DNA from: Dehalococcoidales bacterium
GTDB lineage: Bacteria; Chloroflexota; Dehalococcoidia; Dehalococcoidales; UBA3254
Reading direction: 5' to 3'
Assembly: GCA_028718465.1 (NCBI GenBank)
Contig: JAQULX010000001.1
Location: 1 to 31,851, forward strand
Length of the DNA: 31,851 bases
Position numbers and translations under genes: made by a program. The notes below the pieces were generated by a model. The model did no database searches and was not told the DNA's origin. It saw nothing but the letters and a program-made list of their open reading frames with translations. Shown piece after piece: positions 12,714 through 20,455 of the stretch (position 1 is the first letter of the stretch; each line of letters begins with the position of its first letter).

Positions 12714-13619
12714 ATGGAGAAGCAATTGAATCCGACAGAGACTGAAGTAGTAAAAGAATTAGCTCCCTACCTGGCAAAGAAGGAATCGCAGGCTAAAGGG
12801 ATATTGATCGGCTTGGGCGGGATGCTCGGGCTGGGTGTTGGATTATGGCTGATTTTCCGGAAAAGCGGAGGTGAGACTACTGAATCCGGTTGGGTAGAAC
12901 TTGAGAGCATTGAACCTGTCCCGGTCCAAGCCAGAGAAGGGACAATGACCGGTTGGGTTGCACTCGAAAGCGTTGACTTAAGCCTGACTGCCACTTCGGG
13001 AACTATGGCCGGTTGGAGCGAGCTAGAGTCTGTTTCATTAGATATTTTTGCAATCCCGGGAACTCAAACGGGTTGGATTGAATTAGAATCTGTCGAGTCG
13101 GTCGCAATCACAGCTAAATCCTCAATTACTCCCGCAGGTTGGATCGAACTTGAGTCCCTTAATGTCAGTATAAATGTTAATGTTCCTGCAATACATCCCA
13201 TAGCTGATTTTCAGCCCAGTATAGATCAGGGCGTGGCGCCGCAATGGATCAGTTTCACCAACAATAGTCTCGGTACTATCACAAGTTGGGATTGGAATTT
13301 CGGAGACGGGACACACGATACTCTGAACTGGCACGGATTACATTACTACGCAAATCCCGGAGATTACACAGTTATTTTGACAGTTTACGGACCAGTCGGA
13401 TCCAGTTATATGGCCAAGCATGTTGTACTGACTGCACCTTCACCATATCCTGCGCCTAATTGGGCAACATTCCCGAATGATGGAAACTGGTACTTCTGGG
13501 TTATATGGACATCAAATCCAGGCATAGGTTATTGGATGGATTCATATACTATTTCCGTATTACAAGAGCAGGGTTACATCGTGGCAAACATGGAGGGACC
13601 ATGGGTAACTCCACCTTAA
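12714..13619 (+). CDS. Membrane-anchored surface protein with five GW-ELES repeats and PKD domain, 301 aa
   Basis: A short charged N-terminus, a Gly-rich transmembrane helix (~28-48), then five tandem repeats of about 20 residues each beginning GW(V/I/S)(E/A)LES at residues 59, 80, 100, 120 and 142. A PKD domain (~163-245, with WNFGDG) follows, then a Trp-rich C-terminal domain. The layout is that of a spike or stalk projecting from a membrane: repeats as a rod, PKD and C-terminal domain as the tip. It starts 1 nt after the peptidase stop, without a clear ribosome site, so may be coupled to it. Confidence 0.85.
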   Translation: MEKQLNPTETEVVKELAPYLAKKESQAKGILIGLGGMLGLGVGLWLIFRKSGGETTESGWVELESIEPVPVQAREGTMTGWVALESVDLSLTATSGTMAGWSELESVSLDIFAIPGTQTGWIELESVESVAITAKSSITPAGWIELESLNVSINVNVPAIHPIADFQPSIDQGVAPQWISFTNNSLGTITSWDWNFGDGTHDTLNWHGLHYYANPGDYTVILTVYGPVGSSYMAKHVVLTAPSPYPAPNWATFPNDGNWYFWVIWTSNPGIGYWMDSYTISVLQEQGYIVANMEGPWVTPP

Positions 13620-13634
13620 ATCTAGGAGGATCTT

Positions 13635-14111
13635 ATGACTATAAAAATCGCTTTTAATCCTGTTGCTCTAGGGGTACCTTCCAGTAGCTACTTTGAGAAA
13701 ATCTGGCTTACCGGTACCGACAATGTTGAAAAGGCTGCGCTAACGTACAATCCCAATACCGGTCTGTATGTTCCAAGTGGTGATTGGTCTTGGCCAGTTG
13801 GAGGTCAGTTCCGTTTATGGGTACGAAGCCATGCTGTGAATTCCAGCGGAAATAATTGGACAATAGGTGCGACTGCATTATTGCTAAGTCCAGCTCAGTA
13901 TGTAGAAGAAATGTCGAGATGGAACAATATCGCTACAACAAACAATCCAGCTATTGTTAATTTCGATTTGAATTACAAAAGAGACGGGAACTTAGACAAT
14001 AATATCGTTGTCCCAAATGTCTCGGAGAACACTGTATTCACATACCGCATCAAACTTTGGGGACATGATGAATATTCCTTCGATCAGCCCCCAGAATTGA
14101 GTAAATGGTAG
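13635..14111 (+). CDS. Putative surface or virion protein, 158 aa
   Basis: Beta-rich sequence with many Asn, Trp and Tyr (e.g. YNPNTGLYVPSGDWSWPVGG), no membrane segment, no family recognised. Good AGGAGG ribosome site 6 nt upstream. It follows the spike-like protein by 15 nt and ends the unit before the promoter/hairpin region at 14154-14244; likely a partner of the spike. Confidence 0.7.
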   Translation: MTIKIAFNPVALGVPSSSYFEKIWLTGTDNVEKAALTYNPNTGLYVPSGDWSWPVGGQFRLWVRSHAVNSSGNNWTIGATALLLSPAQYVEEMSRWNNIATTNNPAIVNFDLNYKRDGNLDNNIVVPNVSENTVFTYRIKLWGHDEYSFDQPPELSKW

Positions 14112-14153
14112 ACTCCTTAAATCTAACAAGGAGGTGAGCGAAATATCGAAGTA

Positions 14154-14182
14154 TTGACATTGTGAAGTTTATGTCATAACTT
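14154..14182 (+). promoter_or_regulatory. Putative promoter of the capsid-like gene group
   Basis: TTGACA (14154-14159), 17-bp spacer and a weak -10, TAACTT (14177-14182). The predicted start near 14189 places the hairpin 14194-14244 at the extreme 5' end of the message. Confidence 0.5.
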
Positions 14183-14193
14183 AAAAGTTAATC

Positions 14194-14244
14194 AAAGCCC
14201 GGGGAAGGACTTGTTGATAACAGGTCTGCTCTTCCCCGGGCTTT
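14194..14244 (+). other. Large hairpin: 5' stabiliser or terminator
   Basis: Perfect 14-bp GC-rich stem, AAAGCCCGGGGAAG and its complement, around a 23-nt loop. Only a weak T stretch (TGTTTTATC) follows. It could terminate the upstream unit or, lying at the 5' end of the new transcript, protect it from decay as known for some highly expressed phage and outer-membrane-protein mRNAs. The rest of 14112-14302 shows no gene; a GTG after AGGAGG at 14130 opens only a 7-codon frame. Confidence 0.6.
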
Positions 14245-14302
14245 CCTGTTTTATCGCAGATCCTTCCCCAAAGTAGAAAACTCGAAGAGGAGGATCTTTA
14301 AC

Positions 14303-14707
14303 GTGAATAACTTTAAGCCAATCGCAAAAGGCGCCGGAGTCGGTTTAGTTGCGGGCGTCGTTGACAATGTAGCTCAATCATACGATGAGAAGAGAGCACT
14401 GGATTATGCGGCAGCCAACCCGGGCAAGTCGATGTCCATGTGGAGTCAATACGGCACATATCTCAATTTCTTAGCTCCGATTCTCGGAGTGGCAGCCTGT
14501 GCTTTCATGCCCAGGATGAGCAATGAGAATACGCTTCTCATCAGTACAGTCAGTGGCCAGCTCGCCGGGCGTAAACTGGCTCACAGGTATTGGAAGGTAA
14601 CCGGCGCCCCGGTATCTCCAGCTCCTTATACACAATTCAATCGCATTGCTCCCAGACCAGCGCCTCGTACTCTTGATAAAGAGTTCGCCGGCGCCGGCAT
14701 AGTATAA
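14303..14707 (+). CDS. Putative membrane protein, 134 aa
   Basis: Two hydrophobic stretches: a Gly/Val-rich one (~8-24) and a stronger one (~51-69, FLAPILGVAACAFMP), separated by a short hydrophilic loop; C-terminal third rich in Pro/Arg. GTG start with AGGAGG 9 nt upstream. It directly precedes the best capsid candidates, so may be a virion membrane protein. Confidence 0.7.
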   Translation: MNNFKPIAKGAGVGLVAGVVDNVAQSYDEKRALDYAAANPGKSMSMWSQYGTYLNFLAPILGVAACAFMPRMSNENTLLISTVSGQLAGRKLAHRYWKVTGAPVSPAPYTQFNRIAPRPAPRTLDKEFAGAGIV

Positions 14708-14751
14708 GCCCAAAATAAATAAGAAATGCTCTGAAGGAGGAATACAAACAG

Positions 14752-15390
14752 ATGGGCAATAGACAGTATTTACAACTATCCGAGGACCTGACCGCAACTG
14801 ACCGGGCTAATTACCGGGCAGATGCGCTGGCATCAGGTATCCTGGCCTGCTTTGAAAACAATATCGGGGTCTGGGACCCCAAAGAGATCCCTGCATCGGG
14901 GCCAAAACCGACTAAGACGGATGTTATCAATTTCCTGATGAGAAACAAGTTTGAGCCCCCAGCATCGATCGACGTCAGGGAGTTCCAACCAATCCTCGAT
15001 GCCGGTACAGCTCTGGATCAGTGGAACACGGCAGCTCTGGCAGCAGTCGGTACCGAATACTCGATTTTCCAGGCAATTGCTGCTCCGGCCGGCGCCCTCC
15101 GGAACAAGAAGCTGGTCGTCTGGTACAAGGTCCAGATTGAGACAATTCCGTGTCCTGTGAGCCGGCTGGTCTTTCGTCGTAACGCGGCCGGTGGTATCCC
15201 CATGGCTCAATTCGATCTTGAGCAGCTTGTTACCGGGCAGAAAGTGGACGCATACTTCTCGACCCCGCAGATATGGCTACCAACGTTGACCTATGCGATC
15301 AACGTCATGTGCCGCATTGCAACTGGCGCCGTATCCCGGGTTATTCCCGGCAACTTCGTGTTTGAACCTGCCGGCACCAGCAACCAGTAA
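14752..15390 (+). CDS. Candidate major virion protein, 212 aa
   Basis: N-terminal helical part (~1-75) then alternating hydrophobic strands (LVVWYKVQIETIP, PMAQFDLEQL, ALTYAINVMCRIATG, GNFVFEP), consistent with a beta-sandwich/jelly-roll. Strong GGAGG site, unbiased GC-rich codons and flanking mRNA hairpins (14194-14244 and 15416-15443) suggest high expression, as expected of a capsid protein. No match to the HK97 fold is apparent. Together with 15482-15919 it could form a two-protein shell like the paired single-jelly-roll capsids of sphaerolipovirus-type phages; this is inference. Confidence 0.6.
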   Translation: MGNRQYLQLSEDLTATDRANYRADALASGILACFENNIGVWDPKEIPASGPKPTKTDVINFLMRNKFEPPASIDVREFQPILDAGTALDQWNTAALAAVGTEYSIFQAIAAPAGALRNKKLVVWYKVQIETIPCPVSRLVFRRNAAGGIPMAQFDLEQLVTGQKVDAYFSTPQIWLPTLTYAINVMCRIATGAVSRVIPGNFVFEPAGTSNQ

Positions 15391-15395
15391 CCCAT

Positions 15396-15409
15396 ATTTC
15401 CCAAGAAAT
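15396..15409. repeat. Palindromic motif copy 3 (ATTTC-CCAA-GAAAT)
   Basis: Arms as in copies 1, 2 and 4, different centre. It lies 5 bp after the stop of the 14752-15390 gene and just before the hairpin at 15416. Confidence 0.6.
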
Positions 15410-15415
15410 AAACGG

Positions 15416-15443
15416 ATGGGGGGAGCCGTTACTCTCCCCCCAT
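15416..15443 (+). other. Strong hairpin between two putative virion genes
   Basis: Perfect 10-bp stem ATGGGGGGAG/CTCCCCCCAT with an 8-nt loop, no T run. It probably fixes an mRNA 3' end or partially terminates so that the upstream gene is expressed more than the downstream ones. Confidence 0.6.
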
Positions 15444-15481
15444 AATAAGCCGATTTCAAGGATGGAGGAGGATAAAGAAAA

Positions 15482-15919
15482 ATGGCTGATCAGTTTACTC
15501 GTGAAACCAATTCGATCATCAAGGGCACAGGGCCAACCGGTATACTCAGATATCTCCTGACCCCCGCAACCACGGGTGTGCCAGCAGTCGGTGTAGTACT
15601 GACCACCGGCGCCGGCGCCTGGGGCGTTTACGCCGACCTGATCGCTGCACTGGCAATCACTGTAGAACACTGGATTTGTGGATTCTTCGTTAATACGCTG
15701 GGTGCAGCCCAGATATTCGAAGTGCAGGTCCGGGATGCTACCCCAGCGACGTTGACCGAATTCCGTGTTGATCCAACTGCTGTGACAGCGAATCTTGGCT
15801 ACATACCTGCAGGTCCGTATCCGATTTGGAGAGCGGCAAATGCTCAAACCCAAGCCAGGGCTGGCGGCGCTGCAGCTAAGGTAATCGGCGTCTCAACCCT
15901 TTATACAACCGGATTATAG
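15482..15919 (+). CDS. Candidate virion protein, small beta-rich, 145 aa
   Basis: Strands such as HWICGFFVNTLGAAQIFEVQVRD and VSTLYTTG with Gly/Ala/Thr-rich loops suggest a single beta-sandwich; no signal or membrane segment. GGAGGAGG precedes the ATG by 9 nt. Similar in size and composition to 17350-17727, and adjacent to the other capsid candidate. No sequence family recognised. Confidence 0.6.
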   Translation: MADQFTRETNSIIKGTGPTGILRYLLTPATTGVPAVGVVLTTGAGAWGVYADLIAALAITVEHWICGFFVNTLGAAQIFEVQVRDATPATLTEFRVDPTAVTANLGYIPAGPYPIWRAANAQTQARAGGAAAKVIGVSTLYTTGL

Positions 15920-15928
15920 GAGTCAGAA

Positions 15929-16663
15929 GTGATCGAAGCCTTCAATACGTTGAGGTTAATCCACCGGGTCTTTGATGAGGCTGAAAAGGTACTGCAGGAC
16001 GACATAGGAAAACCTCTTTGCGTTTCCAATTGCGGGATTTGCTGTCAGCATAATCATCCGCGCTGGACAACAATTGAAGCCATCCATGCAGTATCGGTCC
16101 TTACAGGAACCGGAAGGCTCGACCAGGTAACGAAGGTGGCAGAGGGGTGGCTCCTAGAACATAGCAACGAAGCAAAACTTTATGAGGGGATGCCTTTCGG
16201 TTGGGCGTCCCCTCAACTTCGCCAGGAATACAACGCACTAGCAATTTCGCAATGTCCGTTTCTCTCGACCGATATGCGTTGCATGATTTACGATATTCGA
16301 CCTCTGGCCTGCAGAGCTTACGGTGTAACCCGTGATAACGCTGATGTCTGCCCTAGACCTCCGGGAAAAGGAGAAACACAGACACAGCGCAGGTATATTG
16401 CCGCTCCGGCGTTACGTGCCCAGGTTGATAACTGGAAAGAACGCTGCCGGCAGAAGAATAAGTCGTGGATAATCTCCGGTTTTGTAACCACCGTATTTTT
16501 CAGGGCTGCCCGTGAAGAGCGTTTCCGACAGCTCGTTAAAGATAACCAGATTGCCAGTGCAAAAATCGTCGGAAGCGATATCGACACAACACTTATGTGG
16601 CAGCCACAGGTAAATGCAATCCGATCCGGAGTGGATCCGGAACTAGCTCTAACAACAAATTAA
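15929..16663 (+). CDS. YkgJ-type Cys-cluster protein, 244 aa
   Basis: The N-terminal cluster CVSNCGICC (C31, C35, C38, C39), followed by CPFLSTDMRCMIYDIRPLACRAYG (~111-134), is the signature of the YkgJ family, which binds zinc or an iron-sulfur cluster. A further cysteine (CPRPP) and a helical C-terminal domain follow. Family members are poorly characterised; in a virion-gene cluster it may modify or chaperone a structural protein. GTG start, with AGGAG about 9 nt upstream. Confidence 0.85.
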   Translation: MIEAFNTLRLIHRVFDEAEKVLQDDIGKPLCVSNCGICCQHNHPRWTTIEAIHAVSVLTGTGRLDQVTKVAEGWLLEHSNEAKLYEGMPFGWASPQLRQEYNALAISQCPFLSTDMRCMIYDIRPLACRAYGVTRDNADVCPRPPGKGETQTQRRYIAAPALRAQVDNWKERCRQKNKSWIISGFVTTVFFRAAREERFRQLVKDNQIASAKIVGSDIDTTLMWQPQVNAIRSGVDPELALTTN

Positions 16664-16717
16664 AAACTAAATAGGTTCATCTCACTCTAAGAGAGTAGAG
16701 AAGAAAGGGAGTGTTCG

Positions 16718-17317
16718 ATGAGACAAGACATGATGCTTCGAGCTTTCAAGGCTGCGGAGGCAATGGAGCCAATAGCGCTTCTGGACGATTTCGTTAAAAT
16801 CATCAGCTATCAAAGTACCAGGTACCGCAAGGTAGACTTCTATGAGTCAATTCCACCTCATCAGGTCTGGGATACACAAGCAGCAACTCCGAATGGGCCT
16901 CTTGCCGCAGCTGCCGCCCTGGCTGCAAATACCACAGGTGCTCTTTCGGCCGTTACAAATTTCGATCTGAACGATGATGAATTCGGACAATGGCGATGGT
17001 TTCCTTATGACAATGCAGAAATATACCTCTTTCTGCCATCTGGAGTCGGTAAGTTCCAACTAAAGAACCGGCAGATACCGGTAACTAAATCAATCATCTA
17101 CAGGGACCCGCTGTTAGTATCAACCGAGTTCAATAGCTGGGAAGATGAACGTCCATCTGTCCGCCCGGTAAACTTCTCCGGGTACGCGATGACCGCCATC
17201 CGGATTATTGCTTTGGGCTTCCGTTTTCATACCGTAGCGGTCGATAAAGCAACTGAGGACAAGCTCGCCACAGGGCAACTGCCATGCACGCCGATACAAT
17301 GTGCCGGACATGCTTAG
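16718..17317 (+). CDS. Putative virion protein, 199 aa
   Basis: Helical N-terminus (~1-35) then a beta-rich body (FDLNDDEFGQWRWFPYDNAEIYLFLPSG; FSGYAMTAIRIIALGFRFHTV) ending in a Cys-containing tail (CTPIQCAGHA). Unknown family; the tail cysteines recall metal or disulfide sites. A small ACTCT-AAG-AGAGT hairpin and AAGGGAG lie in the leader. Context points to a capsid or vertex protein. Confidence 0.65.
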   Translation: MRQDMMLRAFKAAEAMEPIALLDDFVKIISYQSTRYRKVDFYESIPPHQVWDTQAATPNGPLAAAAALAANTTGALSAVTNFDLNDDEFGQWRWFPYDNAEIYLFLPSGVGKFQLKNRQIPVTKSIIYRDPLLVSTEFNSWEDERPSVRPVNFSGYAMTAIRIIALGFRFHTVAVDKATEDKLATGQLPCTPIQCAGHA

Positions 17318-17349
17318 GTTGCGAAAAGTAATTTAAAAGGAGTAACACG

Positions 17350-17727
17350 ATGTTAACAGACCTTGATAAAGGAGTTCGAGTATCTGGTGCAGTGGTCAAT
17401 ATAGCCGCGGTCGGCGCTGCCAATGCTACAGCTATTTTCACTCGCTCGGCATTCGCCCAGCAGGTCGGGACAAAGAGCTTCATTCCACGGAAACTGATGG
17501 TCCGTAACAATGCCGGTGGCAATCTCTGGTTGTCTCTGGGTACCGGGGTTGGCGGACTCTTTGCTGATGCTCTCCCTCCTGTCCGTGTTTTGAACAATAT
17601 GGATGGAGAGTGGCAGGAGTTTGATCTGCCATCAGTCGAGCTATTCGCCAACATGACAGCGTTCCCGGATGCACTGGTGGCAGGGGGATCAGTTGATGTG
17701 CAGGTGGAAGTAGAAGAACGAGGTTAG
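17350..17727 (+). CDS. Putative beta-sandwich virion protein, 125 aa
   Basis: Short strands separated by Gly/Asn turns (KLMVRNNAGGNLWLSLGTGVGG) and a C-terminal VDVQVEVEERG strand. Unrecognised; size and composition resemble 15482-15919, so a common fold is possible. AAGGAG site 9 nt upstream. Confidence 0.65.
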   Translation: MLTDLDKGVRVSGAVVNIAAVGAANATAIFTRSAFAQQVGTKSFIPRKLMVRNNAGGNLWLSLGTGVGGLFADALPPVRVLNNMDGEWQEFDLPSVELFANMTAFPDALVAGGSVDVQVEVEERG

Positions 17728-17738
17728 GAGGTGCTCCT

Positions 17739-18293
17739 ATGGCAGACAATAATAAGGGCCGCGAGACAGCGGCTGTCTTGCTGAGTGGCACAGCCGCCAT
17801 AGCCTCGATCGCAAATCTCCTCAAGAAAATCCCTGTAGCCCAAGCCGGTACACCCGGGGAATTTCCTCCGGAAGTTCTGGAGTATTTACAAGCTATCACA
17901 ACCGGCATGGCCGCGACGATTGAGGAAATCCAAGCTATCCTGCAAGCAATAGAGAGTATTGTGATTGGGGGAGGAACGGGATATCCGCCGAATGCAGACT
18001 ACCCCATTTCAGGTACATTCGACTTACTGGTACCTCTGACTACGTACAGGCTTCCGGATATAACCATCCCTGATGACTTTGAGATCACTATTAAAGCATA
18101 TCCTACTAATCCCCCCGGTAGTCTCATATACGTAGCTAAGAGTGCCGGTGAATCAATAGACCGCTATGCGTCTTATCCTCTAATGCCAAATGAGTCGAGG
18201 GGATATCGAATAAAAAACGCTAAGGAACTTTACGTATCAGCGACAGTAGCTCCGGGATGTTCAGTCACCTGGACAGTAGAACAGAGGAGGTAG
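17739..18293 (+). CDS. Two-part putative virion protein, 184 aa
   Basis: Residues 1-75 contain a hydrophobic helix (TAAVLLSGTAAIASIANLL) and a second helix (IEEIQAILQAIESIVIG), then a Gly-rich hinge, then a beta domain (~85-184) with strands DFEITIKAYP, SLIYVAKS, ELYVSATV and CSVTWTVEQ. A helical base anchored in the shell or membrane with an exposed beta domain is a typical spike or turret layout. AGGAGG 6 nt upstream. Confidence 0.65.
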   Translation: MADNNKGRETAAVLLSGTAAIASIANLLKKIPVAQAGTPGEFPPEVLEYLQAITTGMAATIEEIQAILQAIESIVIGGGTGYPPNADYPISGTFDLLVPLTTYRLPDITIPDDFEITIKAYPTNPPGSLIYVAKSAGESIDRYASYPLMPNESRGYRIKNAKELYVSATVAPGCSVTWTVEQRR

Positions 18294-18296
18294 ACC

Positions 18297-19010
18297 GTGG
18301 GCGTAGGAAGCGTTACCCCGATTCGTTATGACCTGGCTCAGATGGCGATTGTTGACCAGGTATTAAGTGCCACGCAATTTGTTTCTAATAGCTTGAAGGG
18401 GTTTGATAGTGGCACATTTGCCGGTTATTCAGTATGGGTATTAAGTAAAGCAAATGGGTCCGCTACAGGACCAAAGGGTGAATCTCCTAAACTAATATCA
18501 GCATTTGACGGCTTTCGAGCTGTATTCCCAACCCTTTCCGGGACAGTCACCCATGCTACGTTTACGGCATCTCTCACCGTAGGCGACACAGTTTTACTTT
18601 TAAACCCAGCCGTTGCCGCTGGATTCCGACCGCCTTCAAGTACTGTACCTCCAACAACTCCGAGTTCTAGTACTATGTATGGATCGGTAACAGCCAACTG
18701 GCAGGCTGCCGAACAGGACCTGTTAACAATCGGGACTGCTGTTTTAGGGACTTCAACCCTTATCAACTTCCTTGGAGTAGGGATCCAGAATTTGGTCGGT
18801 AATATCACGATCCGTATGTACGCCACGATCAACGGGACAGAAAGACGTTTCTATCCAATACCCTCTGGGACAACATTTAGTGTTGCAGGAGACGCCCCAT
18901 GTATACCTGTAATTAATGGAAGCATGACAGTCCCAGGAAGATTGAGAGTCACTATCCAGAGCGACAACGTTGCCGATAATGGGCAGACTGTAGATTACGA
19001 GGCAAATTAA
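18297..19010 (+). CDS. Putative spike/fibre protein with repeated beta domain, 237 aa
   Basis: The N-terminal half has strands around TFAGYSVWVLSKANG and TVTHATFTASLTVGDTVLLL; a Pro/Ser/Thr linker (~113-125) leads to a second beta domain (~128-237). That second domain is clearly related to the whole of 21329-21742: both share an ANW start, DL(L/V)TIGT, a ..VRVYA/IRMYATIN.. strand and an almost identical ending (R-V-x-SD-x-VAD-x-G-x-TV-x-YE/HEY). GTG start, AGGAGG 6 nt upstream. Likely receptor-binding or tip protein. Confidence 0.75.
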   Translation: MGVGSVTPIRYDLAQMAIVDQVLSATQFVSNSLKGFDSGTFAGYSVWVLSKANGSATGPKGESPKLISAFDGFRAVFPTLSGTVTHATFTASLTVGDTVLLLNPAVAAGFRPPSSTVPPTTPSSSTMYGSVTANWQAAEQDLLTIGTAVLGTSTLINFLGVGIQNLVGNITIRMYATINGTERRFYPIPSGTTFSVAGDAPCIPVINGSMTVPGRLRVTIQSDNVADNGQTVDYEAN

Positions 19011-19011
19011 A

Positions 19012-19194
19012 ATGTCGATGAAAGAAAAACCAATAGTTATATTACCAGGTACTGGATTTGCCGTTGCTTCAACGGCAAATGATGTAGAAATACTAGAGGC
19101 ACGTCAAAGTATCAGTATGTATGGACCACTCATCCAAGTATGTGGTGGGACTAATGATGAGACTGAGATAAATACAGCTATTGCCACCCTATAA
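19012..19194 (+). CDS. N-terminal fragment of beta-helix receptor-binding protein, 60 aa
   Basis: Ends with VCGGTNDETEINTAIATL, which matches the CDGT-D-x2-INAAIAAL cap motif that in beta-helix (pectate-lyase-like) surface proteins runs straight into GG-x-V-LSEGTFN. That continuation is found 210 bp downstream in the gene 19405-20433, so this is the detached N-terminus. It stops at TAA in mid-motif. The ATG follows GAGG by 9 nt. Confidence 0.75.
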   Translation: MSMKEKPIVILPGTGFAVASTANDVEILEARQSISMYGPLIQVCGGTNDETEINTAIATL

Positions 19195-19210
19195 AGTGAA
19201 GGGGATAGAT

Positions 19211-19405
19211 ATGGATGAAGTACGTGCAATATCTAGTGAATTAGAAGGGGCTGAATTGCGTCGGGAGAAGGGCAAAAATCGTTATTTCACTAGAACATCC
19301 GGGAACAATGACAATGAGCAGCTCAATGAAGCACTGCATCATAATCAACATAATCTATTTATTCCAAGGAGTATATGGGAAAGAATATTCGGAGGTAAAA
19401 GTTAA
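19211..19405 (+). CDS. 64-aa protein interrupting the beta-helix gene
   Basis: Own ATG with GAAGGGG 7 nt upstream; its TAA shares a base with the ATG of the next gene (TAATG). The first half is charged and helical. Residues ~31-53 (GNNDNEQLNEALHHNQHNLFIP) faintly repeat the cap motif of the split gene (GTNDETEINTAI, then LFIP as in the usual pre-helix strand), so it may be a divergent duplicate of the cap rather than foreign DNA. Function unknown. Confidence 0.6.
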   Translation: MDEVRAISSELEGAELRREKGKNRYFTRTSGNNDNEQLNEALHHNQHNLFIPRSIWERIFGGKS

Positions 19406-20433
19406 TGGCTGGATCTCTAGTATTAAGCAAAGGTCAATTCAATCTAAATGGGCCATTACTTCCCAATGATTATGATGAAGTTATAGGTCAAGGCTCATCG
19501 ACAATACTTAAACTACAGGCTGGAGCTGCTACTCCACGTACAATCAGTCTAACAGATAAGAGCTTCGTTGTGTTGCGTAGAATGCGATTGGATGGCAGTT
19601 GGGTCGCAAACGCTATACTCATGTATTTCGACGGAATTCAATATTGTAAGGTCGAGGATATCCAACCTCTTTCCGCTAAATACATATGCACAATGTACGC
19701 TAACAACCGAATTTCAACACAAAACGATTTTTCTCGAATTATTATGAATGGTACCAATGCTGTTTTAAATGGTTTTTTGCTTTCAGGTAGTACAGCGCCA
19801 TTGTATCCTGTGGCTGATAATTACTTCCAGGCAATTAGAATTTGGCTTACAGCTAATGCAGTAGGCACAGGCATCGATTTCGCTAAGTCAGCTGATACAA
19901 ACCAGTTTATCTTCACCAGGATAGGTATGGCCTTCGCAGGGCAAACAGGGGTTATTTATAATTCGGATGCTCCTGCAGCCGCGAGGGATGTGTATTCTAA
20001 CGATTTCTATAAACTAATTATAGACATGGCTGTTCCAGGTATGACCAGTATTTTAGTGAATGATACCCGATTAGCCGCGGGACAAGCGCCTATATCCTTC
20101 ATCCAGGTATCCTTTGGTGGCGCCAATCCTGTTCTACCCGCTTGGGCAGGAGCGAATTCCCATGCAGTACTTGGGGGAAACTCTGACTTTATGGGATTAC
20201 CTGCGGAGGCAAATGGACTAGCGAGTATCACTGGGGCAGTCAATTCCGTAACATTCAACCACGGCATTATGACAATGCCTAGCTGGTGGACAGTTGTTCC
20301 TAGCCAGATAGGTTCTGGTGATTGGTGTGTAGATCTAGTTACTGCTACCCAAATCAGAATTTGGTTTCAAAATCAACCCGGGGGAGGTACTTGGTTATTC
20401 AAATGGACAGCAGGGTGGCATACAAAGTACTAG
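19405..20433 (+). CDS. Beta-helix receptor-binding/depolymerase-like protein, C-terminal part, 342 aa
   Basis: Begins AGSLVLSKGQFNLNGPLL...VIGQGSSTILKLQ, the first coils of a right-handed beta-helix as in phage tailspikes and pectate lyases, continuing with repeated short strands to ~260, then a Trp-rich C-terminal domain (~300-342). Such proteins bind or cut host surface polysaccharide. The expected N-terminal cap is encoded separately at 19012-19194. No catalytic residues can be assigned by eye. Codon use is more AT-rich than in the capsid candidates. Confidence 0.8.
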   Translation: MAGSLVLSKGQFNLNGPLLPNDYDEVIGQGSSTILKLQAGAATPRTISLTDKSFVVLRRMRLDGSWVANAILMYFDGIQYCKVEDIQPLSAKYICTMYANNRISTQNDFSRIIMNGTNAVLNGFLLSGSTAPLYPVADNYFQAIRIWLTANAVGTGIDFAKSADTNQFIFTRIGMAFAGQTGVIYNSDAPAAARDVYSNDFYKLIIDMAVPGMTSILVNDTRLAAGQAPISFIQVSFGGANPVLPAWAGANSHAVLGGNSDFMGLPAEANGLASITGAVNSVTFNHGIMTMPSWWTVVPSQIGSGDWCVDLVTATQIRIWFQNQPGGGTWLFKWTAGWHTKY

Positions 20434-20455
20434 ACAACAAACAAGGAAGAATGAA

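Noticed and set aside
16360..16375. PPGKGET segment as a Walker A motif
   Set aside because: It lacks the GxxxxGK(S/T) spacing and follows the Cys cluster of a YkgJ-type protein.
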